NCBI GenBank assembly: GCA_963774625.1
Contig: CAVZFQ010000015.1
Coordinates: 186,001-250,000 of the forward strand
Length of the DNA: 64,000 bases
Direction: 5' to 3'
Origin: VAXT01 sp963774625
GTDB taxonomy: Bacteria > Actinomycetota > Thermoleophilia > Gaiellales > Gaiellaceae
Shown here: positions 42,253-50,822 of the stretch, one piece after another
Numbering within the stretch: position 1 is the first letter of the stretch
How the letters are laid out: every line of letters begins with the position of its first letter
The notes under the pieces: model-generated
The model's input: only the letters and a program-made list of their open reading frames with translations
Database searches by the model: none
Told to the model about the DNA's origin: nothing
Translations under genes and position numbers: made by a program

Positions 42253-42708
42253 CTAGCCAATCGCGACGATGCGCGCCCGCCAGGAGCCGCTCGGCGCGTC
42301 GACCTCGACCTCGTCGCCCGGCTTCGCTCCGAGGAGCGCACGACCCAGGGGCGAGTCCGGCGAGACGCCGCCGACACTCGAGATCTCGACCGTCATCCGG
42401 TCGCCTTTCGCAACGTCCTCGATCTCGACCGTCGACCCGATGCCGACCTCCCCGCTCGCGGACGGCTCCTGCTCGACGACGACGGACCGGTCCAACCGGT
42501 CCCGGATCGTCCGGATCCGGGCCTCCAGCAGACCCTGCTCGTTCTTGGCGGCGTGGTACTCGTAGTTCTCGGAGAGGTCGCCGAACGCCCGGGCGGTCGC
42601 GATCGCCTCGACGGCCTCGGTGCGGCGAGGGCCCTCCAGATGCGCGAGCTCGTCCTCGAGCTGCCGCTTTTGCGCAGGGGTCATCGGCTCCACCTTCTCG
42701 TCGGCCAT
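42253..42708 (-). CDS. greA: Transcription elongation factor GreA
   Basis: 151 residues. The N-terminal coiled coil carries the signature ARAFGDLSENYEYHAAKNEQ at its tip, whose acidic residues enter the polymerase channel and trigger RNA cleavage in backtracked complexes. The C-terminal FKBP-like domain (GVSPDSPLGRALLGAKPGDE, VDAPSGSWRARIVAIG) binds polymerase. A TACCCT box ends 6 nt before the ATG, so the message is probably leaderless. Divergent from typA. Confidence 0.96.
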   Translation of the reverse strand: MADEKVEPMTPAQKRQLEDELAHLEGPRRTEAVEAIATARAFGDLSENYEYHAAKNEQGLLEARIRTIRDRLDRSVVVEQEPSASGEVGIGSTVEIEDVAKGDRMTVEISSVGGVSPDSPLGRALLGAKPGDEVEVDAPSGSWRARIVAIG

Positions 42709-42714
42709 CGCCGG

Positions 42715-42733
42715 AGGGTACCGCCGCTAGGCT
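42715..42733. promoter_or_regulatory. Divergent -10 boxes of greA and typA
   Basis: TACCCT on the minus strand (42715-42720) ends 6 nt before the greA ATG. TAGGCT on the plus strand (42728-42733) ends 8 nt before the typA GTG. The whole intergenic region is 33 bp. Confidence 0.5.
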
Positions 42734-42741
42734 GGACGGTC

Positions 42742-44606
42742 GTGCCTGTACCCGCCCCAGCCTTCGCACAGCGCGACGATCTGAGGAACGTCGCGATCGT
42801 CGCGCACGTCGACCACGGCAAGACGACGCTCGTCGACGCCCTGCTCTGGCAGTCCGGCTCCTTCCGGGCGAATCAGGACGTTGCCGATCGCGTCCTGGAC
42901 TCGATGGACCTCGAGCGCGAGAAGGGCATCACGATCCTCGCCAAGAACACGGCTGTCCAGATCGGCAACACGAAGGTGAACATCATCGACACCCCCGGGC
43001 ACGCGGACTTCGGGGGCGAGGTCGAGCGCGGGCTGACGATGGTCGACGGCGTCCTGCTCCTCGTCGATGCGAGCGAGGGGCCGCTGCCGCAGACGCGGTT
43101 CGTGCTGCGCAAGGCGCTCGAGGCGCGACTGCCCGTCGTCCTCGTCGTGAACAAGGTCGACCGGCCGGACGCCCGCCCCGCGGAAGTCGTCAACGAGGTC
43201 TACGAGCTCTTCCTCGACCTCGACGCCGACGAGACGCAGATCGACTTCCCGATCGTGTACGCCAACGCCCGCGAGGGCCGGGCCGGCTTCGCGGCCGACG
43301 AGCTCGCGCCGGACCTCCAGCCGCTCGTCGAGACGCTGCTCGCAACGGTTCCTCCGCCCTCGTACGACCCGGAGCATCCGCTCCAGGCGCTCGTCACGAA
43401 CCTGGACGCCTCGCCGTACGTGGGCCGTCTCGCCCTGCTGCGAGTTCTGCACGGGACGATTCGCAAGGGCGAGCCGTCGCCTGGTGCCGAGCCGACGGGA
43501 CGATCGAGACCGCACGCGTGACGGAGCTGTACGTCACGGAGGCGCTGGACCGCGTCCCGGCCGACGAAGCCGGCCCGGGCGAGATCGTGGCACTCGCCGG
43601 CCTGCCCGACGTGACGATCGGCGAGACGATCGCGGACCCCGAAGATCCGCGGCCGCTTCCGGTCAGCTCCGTCGACGAGCCGTCCCTGGCCATGACCCTG
43701 GGGATCAACACGTCCCCACTCGCCGGAACCGAAGGCGACAAGGTGACGGCGAGCTTGCTGCTCAGCCGGCTCGACCAGGAGCTGGTCGGGAACGTCTCGC
43801 TTCGCGTCCAGCCCACGGGGAGCCCTGACGTCTGGGAGGTGCAGGGACGGGGTGAGCTTCAGCTCGCCGTGCTCGTGGAGATCATGCGGCGCGAGGGGTT
43901 CGAGCTCACGGTGGGCAAGCCGGAGGTCCTGACGCGCGAGCTCGACGGCAAGAAGCACGAACCCGTGGAGCGCGTGGCCATCGACGTCCCCGAGGAGTAC
44001 ATCGGGGTCGTCACGCAGCTGCTCGCGCTGCGGAAGGGCCGGATGCAGCAGATGGTCAACCACGGCACCGGCTGGGCGCGCATGGAGTACCTCGTGCCGG
44101 CCCGCGGGCTGATCGGCTTCCGCACCGAGTTCCTCACGGAGACCCGCGGCGCCGGGATCATGCACCACGTCTTCGAACGCTGGGAACCGTGGTACGGCGA
44201 GCTGCGAACGCGGCCTACGGGCAGCCTCGTCGCCGACAGGCGAGGGAACACGACGGCGTTCGCCATCGCCGCGCTCCAGGAGCGCGGGTCGCTCTTCATC
44301 GCCCCGCGGGACGAGGTGTACGAGGGCATGGTCGTGGGGGAAAACGCCCGCGGCGAGGATCTCGACGTCAACGCCACCAAGGAGAAGAAGCTGACGAACA
44401 TGCGCTCCTCGACGGCCGACGAGCTCGTCCGCCTCATTCCCCCTCGCCCGCTTTCCCTCGAGCAGGCGCTGGAGTTCATCCGCGACGACGAAGCCGTCGA
44501 GGTGACGCCGAAGAGCATCCGCCTGCGGAAGGTCGAGCTCTCGGCGACGAAGCGCCAGACGATGAGCTCGCGCCGCAAGCGCGAGCGCGACGCTACGCCT
44601 GCGTAG
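42742..44606 (+). pseudogene. typA: Translational GTPase TypA/BipA, one 1-bp frameshift
   Basis: The first frame (GTG 42742 to stop at 43521) gives the GTPase part: NVAIVAHVDHGKTTLVDALL, REKGITILAKNTA, IIDTPGHADFGGEV and NKVDRPDARPAE. The second frame (useful from about 43477 to 44606) gives domains II, III and the C-terminal domain (GRGELQLAVLVEIMRREGFE, VPARGLIGFRTEFLTETRG). At 43474-43480 the text ccgtcgcc should be ccggtcgcc: adding one G restores GEPVAWCRADGTIE, the expected protein of about 621 residues. All else is intact, so a sequencing error is as likely as a true mutation. BipA acts on ribosomes in stress and cold. Confidence 0.9.
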
Positions 44607-45201
44607 AGAAGCTCCCGACGGCTTCTTGCCGACGCGCCACGACTACGCCCGAACTCCAACCCGGCGCCCGCCCACCCGCCGGCGGGTGAATCGACTCGGC
44701 GCCGAGCCCGCAGCGAGCGAGCAGCCACGCGATCATCGAATTGGAGTTCCACATTTCCCCGGCAAGTAGTTCGTCGCGGCCCCACACGGGCGTCGGCACT
44801 GACGGCACGAGATCGAGGACGCGCTGCGCAAGACCTGCGTCGTTCGTGAGCAAAACGGGGCTCTCGACCGCCTCTGCAACGTCGGGGATCATGCCGTCAC
44901 GCCAGCGGCGCAGCTCGTAGCGGAAGACGCGGAAGCGTCTTGCCCAGCGGGTCCCGACGGCGCCCTCCGAGACGACGCCGCGTTCGGTGCCGTCGCCGCG
45001 TCGGATGGGGGCCGACTCAATCACGAACCGTCCCTCTTGTGTGTGCACGACGAGTGCTGAGTGGTAAAGGTCGCAGGGCGGACGCCGTTCGAGGAGCGCG
45101 ACCGCAGTCTCGAAGATCTGTCCGTTCACTCGTACCGAACGTCCACCGGCCCCCAGCGGGAGCCAATAGAGGTCAATACTCGTTTTCGGCTCCTCAGTCA
45201 T
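44593..45201 (-). CDS. Hypothetical protein, possible permuted papain-like fold
   Basis: 202 residues from ATG (MTEEPKTSIDLYWLPLGAGG). The pattern CDLYHSALVVHTQEGRFVIE, with a His then Glu on following strands, and a late helix after GEMWNSNSMIAWLLARCG recall circularly permuted NlpC/P60-like (YiiX-type) proteins. In those enzymes a Cys starts the late helix; here the position is Asn/Ser, so it may be inactive or only similar in shape. A TTG start at 45276 would add 25 residues. The 3' end overlaps typA by 14 bp. Function unknown. Confidence 0.5.
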   Translation of the reverse strand: MTEEPKTSIDLYWLPLGAGGRSVRVNGQIFETAVALLERRPPCDLYHSALVVHTQEGRFVIESAPIRRGDGTERGVVSEGAVGTRWARRFRVFRYELRRWRDGMIPDVAEAVESPVLLTNDAGLAQRVLDLVPSVPTPVWGRDELLAGEMWNSNSMIAWLLARCGLGAESIHPPAGGRAPGWSSGVVVARRQEAVGSFSTQA

Positions 45202-45361
45202 CTCGCCGCGAGTGCTCAGGCAGTCGTCTAGTTGCCTGCCGGGCGAACGAGGTGCGAACAGAGCGGACATGGTCAATCCGACTCTCGCGGCCGGACGCGG
45301 GTGCCGAATCCGCGCAGGGCCCGATCGCGATGCGGGAAACCCGAGAACTTGCTCGAGCGAC

Positions 45362-45514
45362 CTATCTTCGGTCGAGCACGTGGGTCTTGCTGAGGTCGAG
45401 GGCCACGGCCAGCAGCAGAAAGCCGGCCCAGAAGTTCACCGGGTCGAACAGCAACGGCTCATGATCGCCGATGAGATTCGCGACGAGCCAGATGACGAAC
45501 CAAAGCAGAGTCAC
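45362..45514 (-). CDS. 50-residue small membrane protein
   Basis: GTG with AAGGAGAG five bases upstream opens a frame reading MTLLWFVIWLVANLIGDHEP, then LLFDPVNFWAGFLLLAVALD and LSKTHVLDRR. Two hydrophobic helices (1-16 and 28-41) are separated by a short acidic turn. The very good ribosome site and the GC-biased codons support it. It lies just after a terminator that ends the upstream membrane gene. Function unknown. Confidence 0.62.
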   Translation of the reverse strand: MTLLWFVIWLVANLIGDHEPLLFDPVNFWAGFLLLAVALDLSKTHVLDRR

Positions 45515-45540
45515 GGTGTCTCTCCTTTCGTTTCGACAAT

Positions 45541-45570
45541 AAAAGGGCGGCCCGAAGGCCGCCCTTTTTT
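45541..45570. terminator. Bidirectional intrinsic terminator
   Basis: AAAA-GGGCGGCC-CGAA-GGCCGCCC-TTTTTT: an 8-bp GC stem with a tetraloop, T run on the plus strand and a matching A run that gives TTTT on the minus strand. It follows the membrane gene ending at 45588 (minus). Confidence 0.88.
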
Positions 45571-45587
45571 GTGAGCGGAGTCGCCGC

Positions 45588-46142
45588 TCAGCCTGTGACG
45601 GTCGATACCCGTGGTGCCGGGTCGACTGCCTCTTTGCGGCTAAGGGCTCCGCCGAGCGTCAGGACGAGGAACCCAATCCCCGTCAGCAGCAGGGCGATGC
45701 CCATGACGATCCCGAAGACGCCGACTCGCTCGCCGAGATAGGCCGTGTTGAGGGCCGTGGCGAACGCCGTCTGGGTCACCCAGATGTTTCGCTTCCCGTT
45801 CTCGACCGGCTGGCCAGTCTCCGGATCCTTGGCGGCGAGCGCCTCGTCCGAGGTCTGGTTGCCGTTCTTGTCGAGGAAGCGACCCATCTCGGCGTACGTC
45901 TGGCCGTCTGAAGCCTCGAGCGCGTGCTTACGCATCACGGCGGCAAATGCCTTGGCCTCGGATCCCGTGTCGACCTTCTGGCCGGGGATCGAGGAGTCTG
46001 GCGTGCCGACGATGTTCTCGCGGGCGAGGTTGTCACGGACGGTGCTGATGCCCCATGCTCCGATGCCGATTGCTCCGGCGCCGAAGGCGATGAGCATCAC
46101 GCTGGCGATGATTCCGCCGTATTCGAAGAACTTGCGGGACAT
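45588..46142 (-). CDS. Two-helix membrane protein of unknown function
   Basis: 184 residues. Helix 1 at about 10-33 (IIASVMLIAFGAGAIGIGAW), an outer loop of about 100 residues (GISTVRDNLARENIVGTPDS, then SDEALAAKDPETGQPVEN), and helix 2 at about 142-165. AAAAGGAG lies seven bases before the ATG, a very strong ribosome site. Similar proteins are common in high-GC actinobacteria but have no assigned role. Divergent from the first universal stress protein, with one copy of the shared inverted-repeat box between them. Confidence 0.7.
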   Translation of the reverse strand: MSRKFFEYGGIIASVMLIAFGAGAIGIGAWGISTVRDNLARENIVGTPDSSIPGQKVDTGSEAKAFAAVMRKHALEASDGQTYAEMGRFLDKNGNQTSDEALAAKDPETGQPVENGKRNIWVTQTAFATALNTAYLGERVGVFGIVMGIALLLTGIGFLVLTLGGALSRKEAVDPAPRVSTVTG

Positions 46143-46227
46143 GGCGACTCCTTTTCTCGTTTTTACTTGCCGATGTCATGGTCGCCTGCCGGCCTGGCGG
46201 TGCCATCCGTGCGCGACCACCGATCAA

Positions 46228-46244
46228 TTGCGGGATTCCCGTAA
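46228..46244. promoter_or_regulatory. Stress-block box 1 (TTGCGG-GATTC-CCGTAA)
   Basis: Inverted repeat with 6-bp arms (one mismatch) and a 5-bp spacer, 26 bp before the USP GTG at 46271 and 85 bp before the divergent membrane gene. Five similar sites lie before other genes of the 46-64 kb block. Confidence 0.55.
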
Positions 46245-46270
46245 GCGCGGGGTGTGCGACCCTGAGTTCC

Positions 46271-46729
46271 GTGAAGCAGGTGCTCATCGCCACCGACGGC
46301 TCGGAAACGGCTCAGGAAGCCGTCCGCGCCGGGCTCGAGCTCGCCGACGAGCAGGGAGCCGAGGTGACGTTTCTTCACGTCCGGCCCTACGGGGACTACG
46401 CCTACGATCCAGTTGTCCCGCTCGAGCCGATCGTTCACAGCGATGCCGAGGCCCAGCAGGACGTGGTGCTCCAGAACGCGAGCCACGCGGCTCGAGAGCT
46501 CGGAGTCACGTCACACCTCGCGCTCCGAACGGGTTTCGAGATCGACACCATCGTCGGCCTGGCCGAGGAGCTACCGGCGGACCTGCTGGTCATCGGGTCG
46601 AGAAAGCGGCGTGGGCTGCGACGGCTCGTCCTCGGCAGCGTCTCGCACGGCGTGGTGAGCAAGGCGAAGGGCGCGGTGCTCGTGGTGCATCCGGTTCCTA
46701 CCGGCGAGGGCGGAGAGTCGTCGGGCTAA
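46271..46729 (+). CDS. Universal stress protein, single domain
   Basis: 152 residues from GTG (VKQVLIATDGSETAQEAVRA). The ATP-binding loop of UspA proteins is seen as VIGSRKRRGLRRLVLGSVSH (pattern GxxxRxGxxxxxxGSVS), then AKGAVLVVHPV. Such proteins bind ATP and help survival in starvation or hypoxia. The start is set by the first good valine codon in the beta-1 strand; longer starts have no family match. Its end overlaps the convergent ZIP gene by 4 bp. Confidence 0.88.
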   Translation: MKQVLIATDGSETAQEAVRAGLELADEQGAEVTFLHVRPYGDYAYDPVVPLEPIVHSDAEAQQDVVLQNASHAARELGVTSHLALRTGFEIDTIVGLAEELPADLLVIGSRKRRGLRRLVLGSVSHGVVSKAKGAVLVVHPVPTGEGGESSG

Positions 46730-47469
46730 GGCCGAAAGAGCAGTGCCAGCGCCAGCATGAGCGCGCCGCCCCCAAAGGCACCGAGGACGCCCTGCCTCCG
46801 CGAGGGACGCGCAAGCGCTGCTGGGGCGAGCTCTACGGCGACGAGTGCGAGCATCGCGCCGCCGGCGAACGCAAAGGAGATCGGCAGCAGCCCTTCGACG
46901 TGCCGGACGAGCAGGTAGGCGAGCAACGCGCCCGGAGGCTGGGGCGCACTCGTGGCGACGGCCGCCCAGAACTGCTGGCTGCGTCCGTACCCGGATGCGC
47001 TCATCGGAACCGCGATGCTCGTTCCCTCGGGCACGTTCTGAAGAGCGATGGCGACGAGCACGAACAGGCTCAGCCCTTCACGGTCGGAGGCAAACGCGGT
47101 TCCGATCGCCATGCCCTCGGGGAGGCTGTGCACGAAGAGGACCGCGAAGACGAGGACCGAGGTTCGCAGACCGGTACGCCCGGTGGCCAGGAGTCGCGCT
47201 TCACGCCTGTCCACGAAACCTCTCGCGAGAATCAGAAAGGCAATTCCGGCCAGGAGCCCTGCAGCAACTTCGGTCGCTCCACCCTCCTGTAGGGCCGGCC
47301 AGAGGAGGCCGACTAAGGAGGCTACGGTCATTATCCCGACCGTCGCGCCAAGCAGTAGCGGGCGCAGTCGCTCGGCGGCGGCAGGACCGAGCATGAACAC
47401 CGGAATTGCCCCAAGCCCTGTGGCCAGGGCCGTGGCGGTCGCAGCGATCAGGAGCACAGCGATGTCCAT
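46726..47469 (-). CDS. ZIP-family metal transporter (ZupT-like)
   Basis: 247 residues, about eight helices. VLFVHSLPEGMAIGTAFASD (helix 4) and VAIALQNVPEGTSIAVPMSA (helix 5) carry the HSxPEG and QNxPEG metal-binding motifs. Helix 8 ends LALLFRP. It would import Zn(II), Fe(II) or Mn(II). ATG 47469 is chosen; GTG 47478 is possible. It has no N-terminal domain, unlike the ZIP at 23.5 kb. Confidence 0.9.
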   Translation of the reverse strand: MDIAVLLIAATATALATGLGAIPVFMLGPAAAERLRPLLLGATVGIMTVASLVGLLWPALQEGGATEVAAGLLAGIAFLILARGFVDRREARLLATGRTGLRTSVLVFAVLFVHSLPEGMAIGTAFASDREGLSLFVLVAIALQNVPEGTSIAVPMSASGYGRSQQFWAAVATSAPQPPGALLAYLLVRHVEGLLPISFAFAGGAMLALVAVELAPAALARPSRRQGVLGAFGGGALMLALALLFRP

Positions 47470-47507
47470 GAAACACACCGGGCGAAGCCCGCTCGGACCT
47501 TACGCCG

Positions 47508-48725
47508 CTAGGAAGACTCCCCGATGCGCGCGCCGAGGTCGATTTCGACTGGGATCCCGGCGGGCGGTGGGCCCGATAGGGCTTTGTAGTCGGCGTGCTG
47601 GGCGAGGAATGGGCTCAGATACCGGCAGGCAAGCTTGGCGGGGGGCCACCAGAGAGGATCGCTGTCGAGCAGGAACGCGTCGCTGCCCCAGTCTGCGAGG
47701 TTGGAGCGCATGAACTTGGGCAACCCGCCCGTCAGCAAGAGCCCGCGCAGCACGGCCCGGAAAGGCTCGGGAGTGAGGTCAGCGCCGGCCTCGGCTGCGA
47801 TCGACTGGGCAGCGGCGACGGCCTGCTGGGCGGCGAGGCCGCCCTGCTTGATGGGAAACGTCGTCGCATCGCCTGCGGCGAACACGTCGACACCCTGGAC
47901 GCGGCCGTGCTCGTCCGTGGGGATGAAGCCGGCGGGGTCCTGTGGCAGCCCTTCGATGCCCGGGCCCACCAGGCGCGGAAGCGTGACGACTCGGTCGGCC
48001 GCAAGCTCACCCGAGGGCATCACTTCCAGCTTGCCGTCGACGAATGCGCCGGGGTAGGTCGCGGTAGTCAGCTCGACGTCGAGAGCCTCCAGCTGTTCGA
48101 CGAGCGCGGCGGCCGCATCGGGACCGAAGAGAGCGAGAGGCGGGTCCTCCGGCGTCACCACGGTCAGGGTCACGCCCGAGATTTGCCGCGCATTCACAAA
48201 GGCAGCCGTCAGCAGCGCGAGCTCATAGAGCGGTAGCGGCCAGCTCTGTCCACCGGGCAGAGCGAATACCAATTGGCGCACGGCGCCCTGCTCGAGCTCA
48301 GTCAGCAGGTGTTGGTAGGCGTGCGAGTCCGCGGGGCCGCGAAACGTGAAGGCGCCCGGAATCGCCTCCGTGCCCACGGCGCCGATCGCGACGAGCAGCG
48401 AGTCGTACGCAAGCTCACCGTGGTGTGTTTGCACGCGCCGGCGCGCGTGGTCGACGTCGACGAGCGTGCCGAGCGAGAAATCAGCCCCAGCCTGCTCGCA
48501 GAGCTGGGCCAGTTCTAGCCGGTGCACGCTCCCGAGGCCAAAGGGCTCGGCAACGGCGAGCGGTCGATACCAGAAGTGCGGCTCCGGAGCGATGAGCTCG
48601 ACATCGACGATCGGACCGGCTAGCTCACGGAGGGCCAGCATCGCCTCGAGCGCCGCGACGCCGCCGCCGGCGATCAGGACCCGGTGCGGCGAGCTTCCGT
48701 TGGGGGAAGGCCCGGTGTTGGCCAT
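47508..48725 (-). CDS. FAD/NAD(P)-dependent oxidoreductase (NDH-2/SQR-like)
   Basis: 405 residues from ATG 48725 (MANTGPSPNGSSPHRVLIAG); ATG 48761 is an alternative. RVLIAGGGVAALEAMLALRE is the FAD Rossmann motif, YDSLLVAIGAVGTEA the ATG-like block, and GVDVFAAGDATTFPIKQGGL the second FAD motif. The fold fits type II NADH dehydrogenases and sulfide:quinone reductases. The conserved Cys pair of SQR is absent, so sulfide use is unlikely. The far upstream extension is antisense to the next gene and rejected. Confidence 0.85.
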   Translation of the reverse strand: MANTGPSPNGSSPHRVLIAGGGVAALEAMLALRELAGPIVDVELIAPEPHFWYRPLAVAEPFGLGSVHRLELAQLCEQAGADFSLGTLVDVDHARRRVQTHHGELAYDSLLVAIGAVGTEAIPGAFTFRGPADSHAYQHLLTELEQGAVRQLVFALPGGQSWPLPLYELALLTAAFVNARQISGVTLTVVTPEDPPLALFGPDAAAALVEQLEALDVELTTATYPGAFVDGKLEVMPSGELAADRVVTLPRLVGPGIEGLPQDPAGFIPTDEHGRVQGVDVFAAGDATTFPIKQGGLAAQQAVAAAQSIAAEAGADLTPEPFRAVLRGLLLTGGLPKFMRSNLADWGSDAFLLDSDPLWWPPAKLACRYLSPFLAQHADYKALSGPPPAGIPVEIDLGARIGESS

Positions 48726-48856
48726 GCCGGCCACGATCACAGGCCCTGTCTGCGCCGCCATCGGAGATTCGACGCAGATCGAACCCGTAGAAGGCCGCAA
48801 ACGAACCCGTGCGGGTACGGACGGCGGCTTCGTCCCGCGGGAGGACAATCGATGCA

Positions 48857-49081
48857 ATGGAACGACTTTGTCAACTGCAGCAAGCGGTGGGCCGGATCGA
48901 GGCTTGTCCGGAGGATCGCTGCGGCCTCTGGGACAACGGACAGTGCTCCGTCGCGGGCATCCGTCCCGAGGTCTCGACGAACCCCGCGCTCGCGGAGCAC
49001 CTGCTCTCGCTCCGCCGGCGGATCGAAGAGGCCGAGCCAGCCCCACCTCGTGCCTACGACCTACCGCCCGGGCTGCGCTGA
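48857..49081 (+). CDS. Small Cys-containing conserved protein
   Basis: 74 residues (MERLCQLQQAVGRIEACPED, then RCGLWDNGQCSVAGIRPEVS, then NPALAEHLLSLRRRIEEAEP). Four Cys lie at 5, 17, 22 and 30, with a CPEDRCGLW motif that recurs in short actinobacterial proteins of no known role. AGGA lies about 12 bases before the ATG, further than usual. It ends 14 bp before a universal stress protein gene and is probably cotranscribed with it. Confidence 0.55.
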   Translation: MERLCQLQQAVGRIEACPEDRCGLWDNGQCSVAGIRPEVSTNPALAEHLLSLRRRIEEAEPAPPRAYDLPPGLR

Positions 49082-49095
49082 GCAAGGAGGATTCC

Positions 49096-49568
49096 ATGTT
49101 CGAGAAGATCATCTGGGCGACTGACGGATCGGAGTCTGCCGACCGGGCACTGCCGTATGCGAAGGCATTCGCCGCGGAAGGCTCGCTCCTCGTCCTTCAT
49201 TGCAACGAGCTCCTCGTCGGGCGCGCGGGCGGCCATTCAGCTTTCGCCGATGACGACGAGCTCGAGAAGAAGATCCGCAAGCAGGTGGCAGACACGCAGA
49301 GCGAGGGCATCGCGACGACGTTCACGCTCGTCAAGGGGCTCACAGGGCACGCCGGAGACAAGATCGTCGACGTTGCCCGGGAGACGGGTGCCGACCTCAT
49401 CGTCGTAGGGTCGCACGGCCATTCGGCCGTCGCCGGCATGCTCCTCGGAAGCGTGACGCAGCAGCTGCTGCACGTGCGCGCCGTGTCCGGTGCTCGCGAT
49501 CCCGCCCATGAAGCAGAACGGTGGCGAGCGAAGTCTCCGAGCGCGAATTGGTCGAGGCCACTCGATAG
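49096..49568 (+). pseudogene. Universal stress protein, frameshifted near its 3' end
   Basis: AAGGAGG five bases before the ATG. The first 126 residues are a sound USP (KIIWATDGSESADRALPYAK, ADLIVVGSHGHSAVAGMLLG, SVTQQLLHV). The expected end HVAPCPVLAIPPMKQNGGER then appears in another frame after one extra base near 49477. A third frame gives VSERELVEATR and a TAG at 49568 after another extra base near 49531. Read without correction, frame 1 runs on to 49725 with an unrelated tail. Both insertions fall in a patch that also damages the next gene. Confidence 0.75.
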
Positions 49569-49627
49569 CTCCCGACCCCAGGACGCCGGGCGCGGAAAAC
49601 TGCACGGCCCGGCGTCGCTCCCTTCTT

Positions 49628-49644
49628 CTGCGGAAAAGCCGCAG
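49628..49644 (+). promoter_or_regulatory. Stress-block box 2 (CTGCGG-AAAAG-CCGCAG)
   Basis: Perfect 6-bp arms around AAAAG, 77 bp before the alcohol dehydrogenase ATG. The core CGG-AAAAG-CCG is identical, in reverse, to the boxes at 62568 and 63912. Confidence 0.6.
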
Positions 49645-49721
49645 TACGATCCGTGCAACTGCCGAAGCGCTTGCAGCGGCCGTCCAGCGAGCCTTGAGGC
49701 GAGCAACCGAAGGGAGTACCC

Positions 49722-50822
49722 ATGAAAGCGCTCGTCTTCCACGGGCCGGGTCAACGGGCCTGGGAGTCCGTTCCCGATCCGACAATCCAAGAACCGACCG
49801 ACATCGTCGTGAAGATCGACTCGTCGACGATCTGCGGCACTGACCTCCACATCCTCAAGGGAGACGTCCCGGAGGTCGAGCCCGGGACAGGATCCTCGGC
49901 CACGAGGCCGTAGGAACGGTGGTCTCGAAGGGCGCGGCCGTCACGACGGTCGACGAGGGCGATCGCGTCCTCGTCTCGTGCATCACCGCGTGCGGACGCT
50001 GCCGCTTCTGCAAGGAGGCCCACTACGGGCTCTGCGTGCGGCGGTGGCGGGCTGGATCCTCGGGCACCTGATCAACGGGGTGCAGGCCGAGTACGCACGT
50101 GTCCCGTTCGCGGACACTTCCGTGTACAAGATGCCGAAACGAACTCACCGACGAGCAGGTCCTCTTCCTCGCCGACATCCTCCCGACCGCCTTCGAAGTC
50201 GGGGTGCTGAACGGCGGGGTCGAGCCCGGTGACACCGTCGCGATCGTCGGCGCAGGGCCGATCGGCCTGGCCGCGATCATGACCGCCCGCCTCTACACGC
50301 CCGGCCGGATCGTTGCGCTCGACATCGCGGATGCTCGCCTTGACCAGGCGCGCAAGTTCGGCGCCGACGTGACAATCAACAACGAACGCGAGAATGCCCT
50401 CGAACGCATCATGGAGCTGACCGAATGGTCTGGGCGCGGACGTCGCCATCGAGGCGGTCGGGATCCCCGGCACCTTTGAACTGTGCACGGAGCTCATCCG
50501 TCCAGGCGGCCGCGTGGCGAACGTCGGAGTCCACGGAGATCCGGCGACGCTCCACCTCGAGAAGCTCTGGATCCGTGACGTAACGATCACGACCGGGCTG
50601 GTCGACACGAACACGACTCCGCGGCTGATGAAGCTGATCGACGAAGGCCGCCTCGACCCGACGCCGTTCGCGACGCATCGATTCGAGCTCGGCGAGACCG
50701 AGCAGGCCTACGACACCTTCGCCGACGCAGCAACGACAAATGCGCTCAAGGTCGTCCTGAGCGCGCATCCGGTTCACCTCGAGCCGGCACGGCACGAAGC
50801 GGTCGCCGGAGCAGGTGTCTGA
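49722..50822 (+). pseudogene. Zinc-dependent alcohol dehydrogenase, several frameshifts
   Basis: Pieces in successive frames add up to one full protein of about 360 residues: MKALVFHGPGQRAWESVPDP, STICGTDLHILKGDVPEVEP (zinc Cys), ILGHEAVGTVVSKGAAVTTV, SCITACGRCRFCKEAHYGLC (structural zinc), GWILGHLINGVQAEYARVPF, VAIVGAGPIGLAAIMTARLY (NAD site) and NVGVHGDPATLHLEKLWIRD. Frame changes occur near 49888 (+2), 50045-50051 (+2), 50147 (+1) and 50423 (+1), all extra bases. No stop or missense damage is seen between them. AAGGGAG lies five bases before the ATG. It resembles secondary-alcohol dehydrogenases. Confidence 0.8.

Noticed and set aside
48808..48845. A GCGG...CCGC repeat upstream of the small Cys protein.
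   Set aside because: The spacer is 7 nt and GC-rich, unlike the 5-nt AT-rich spacers of the other boxes.
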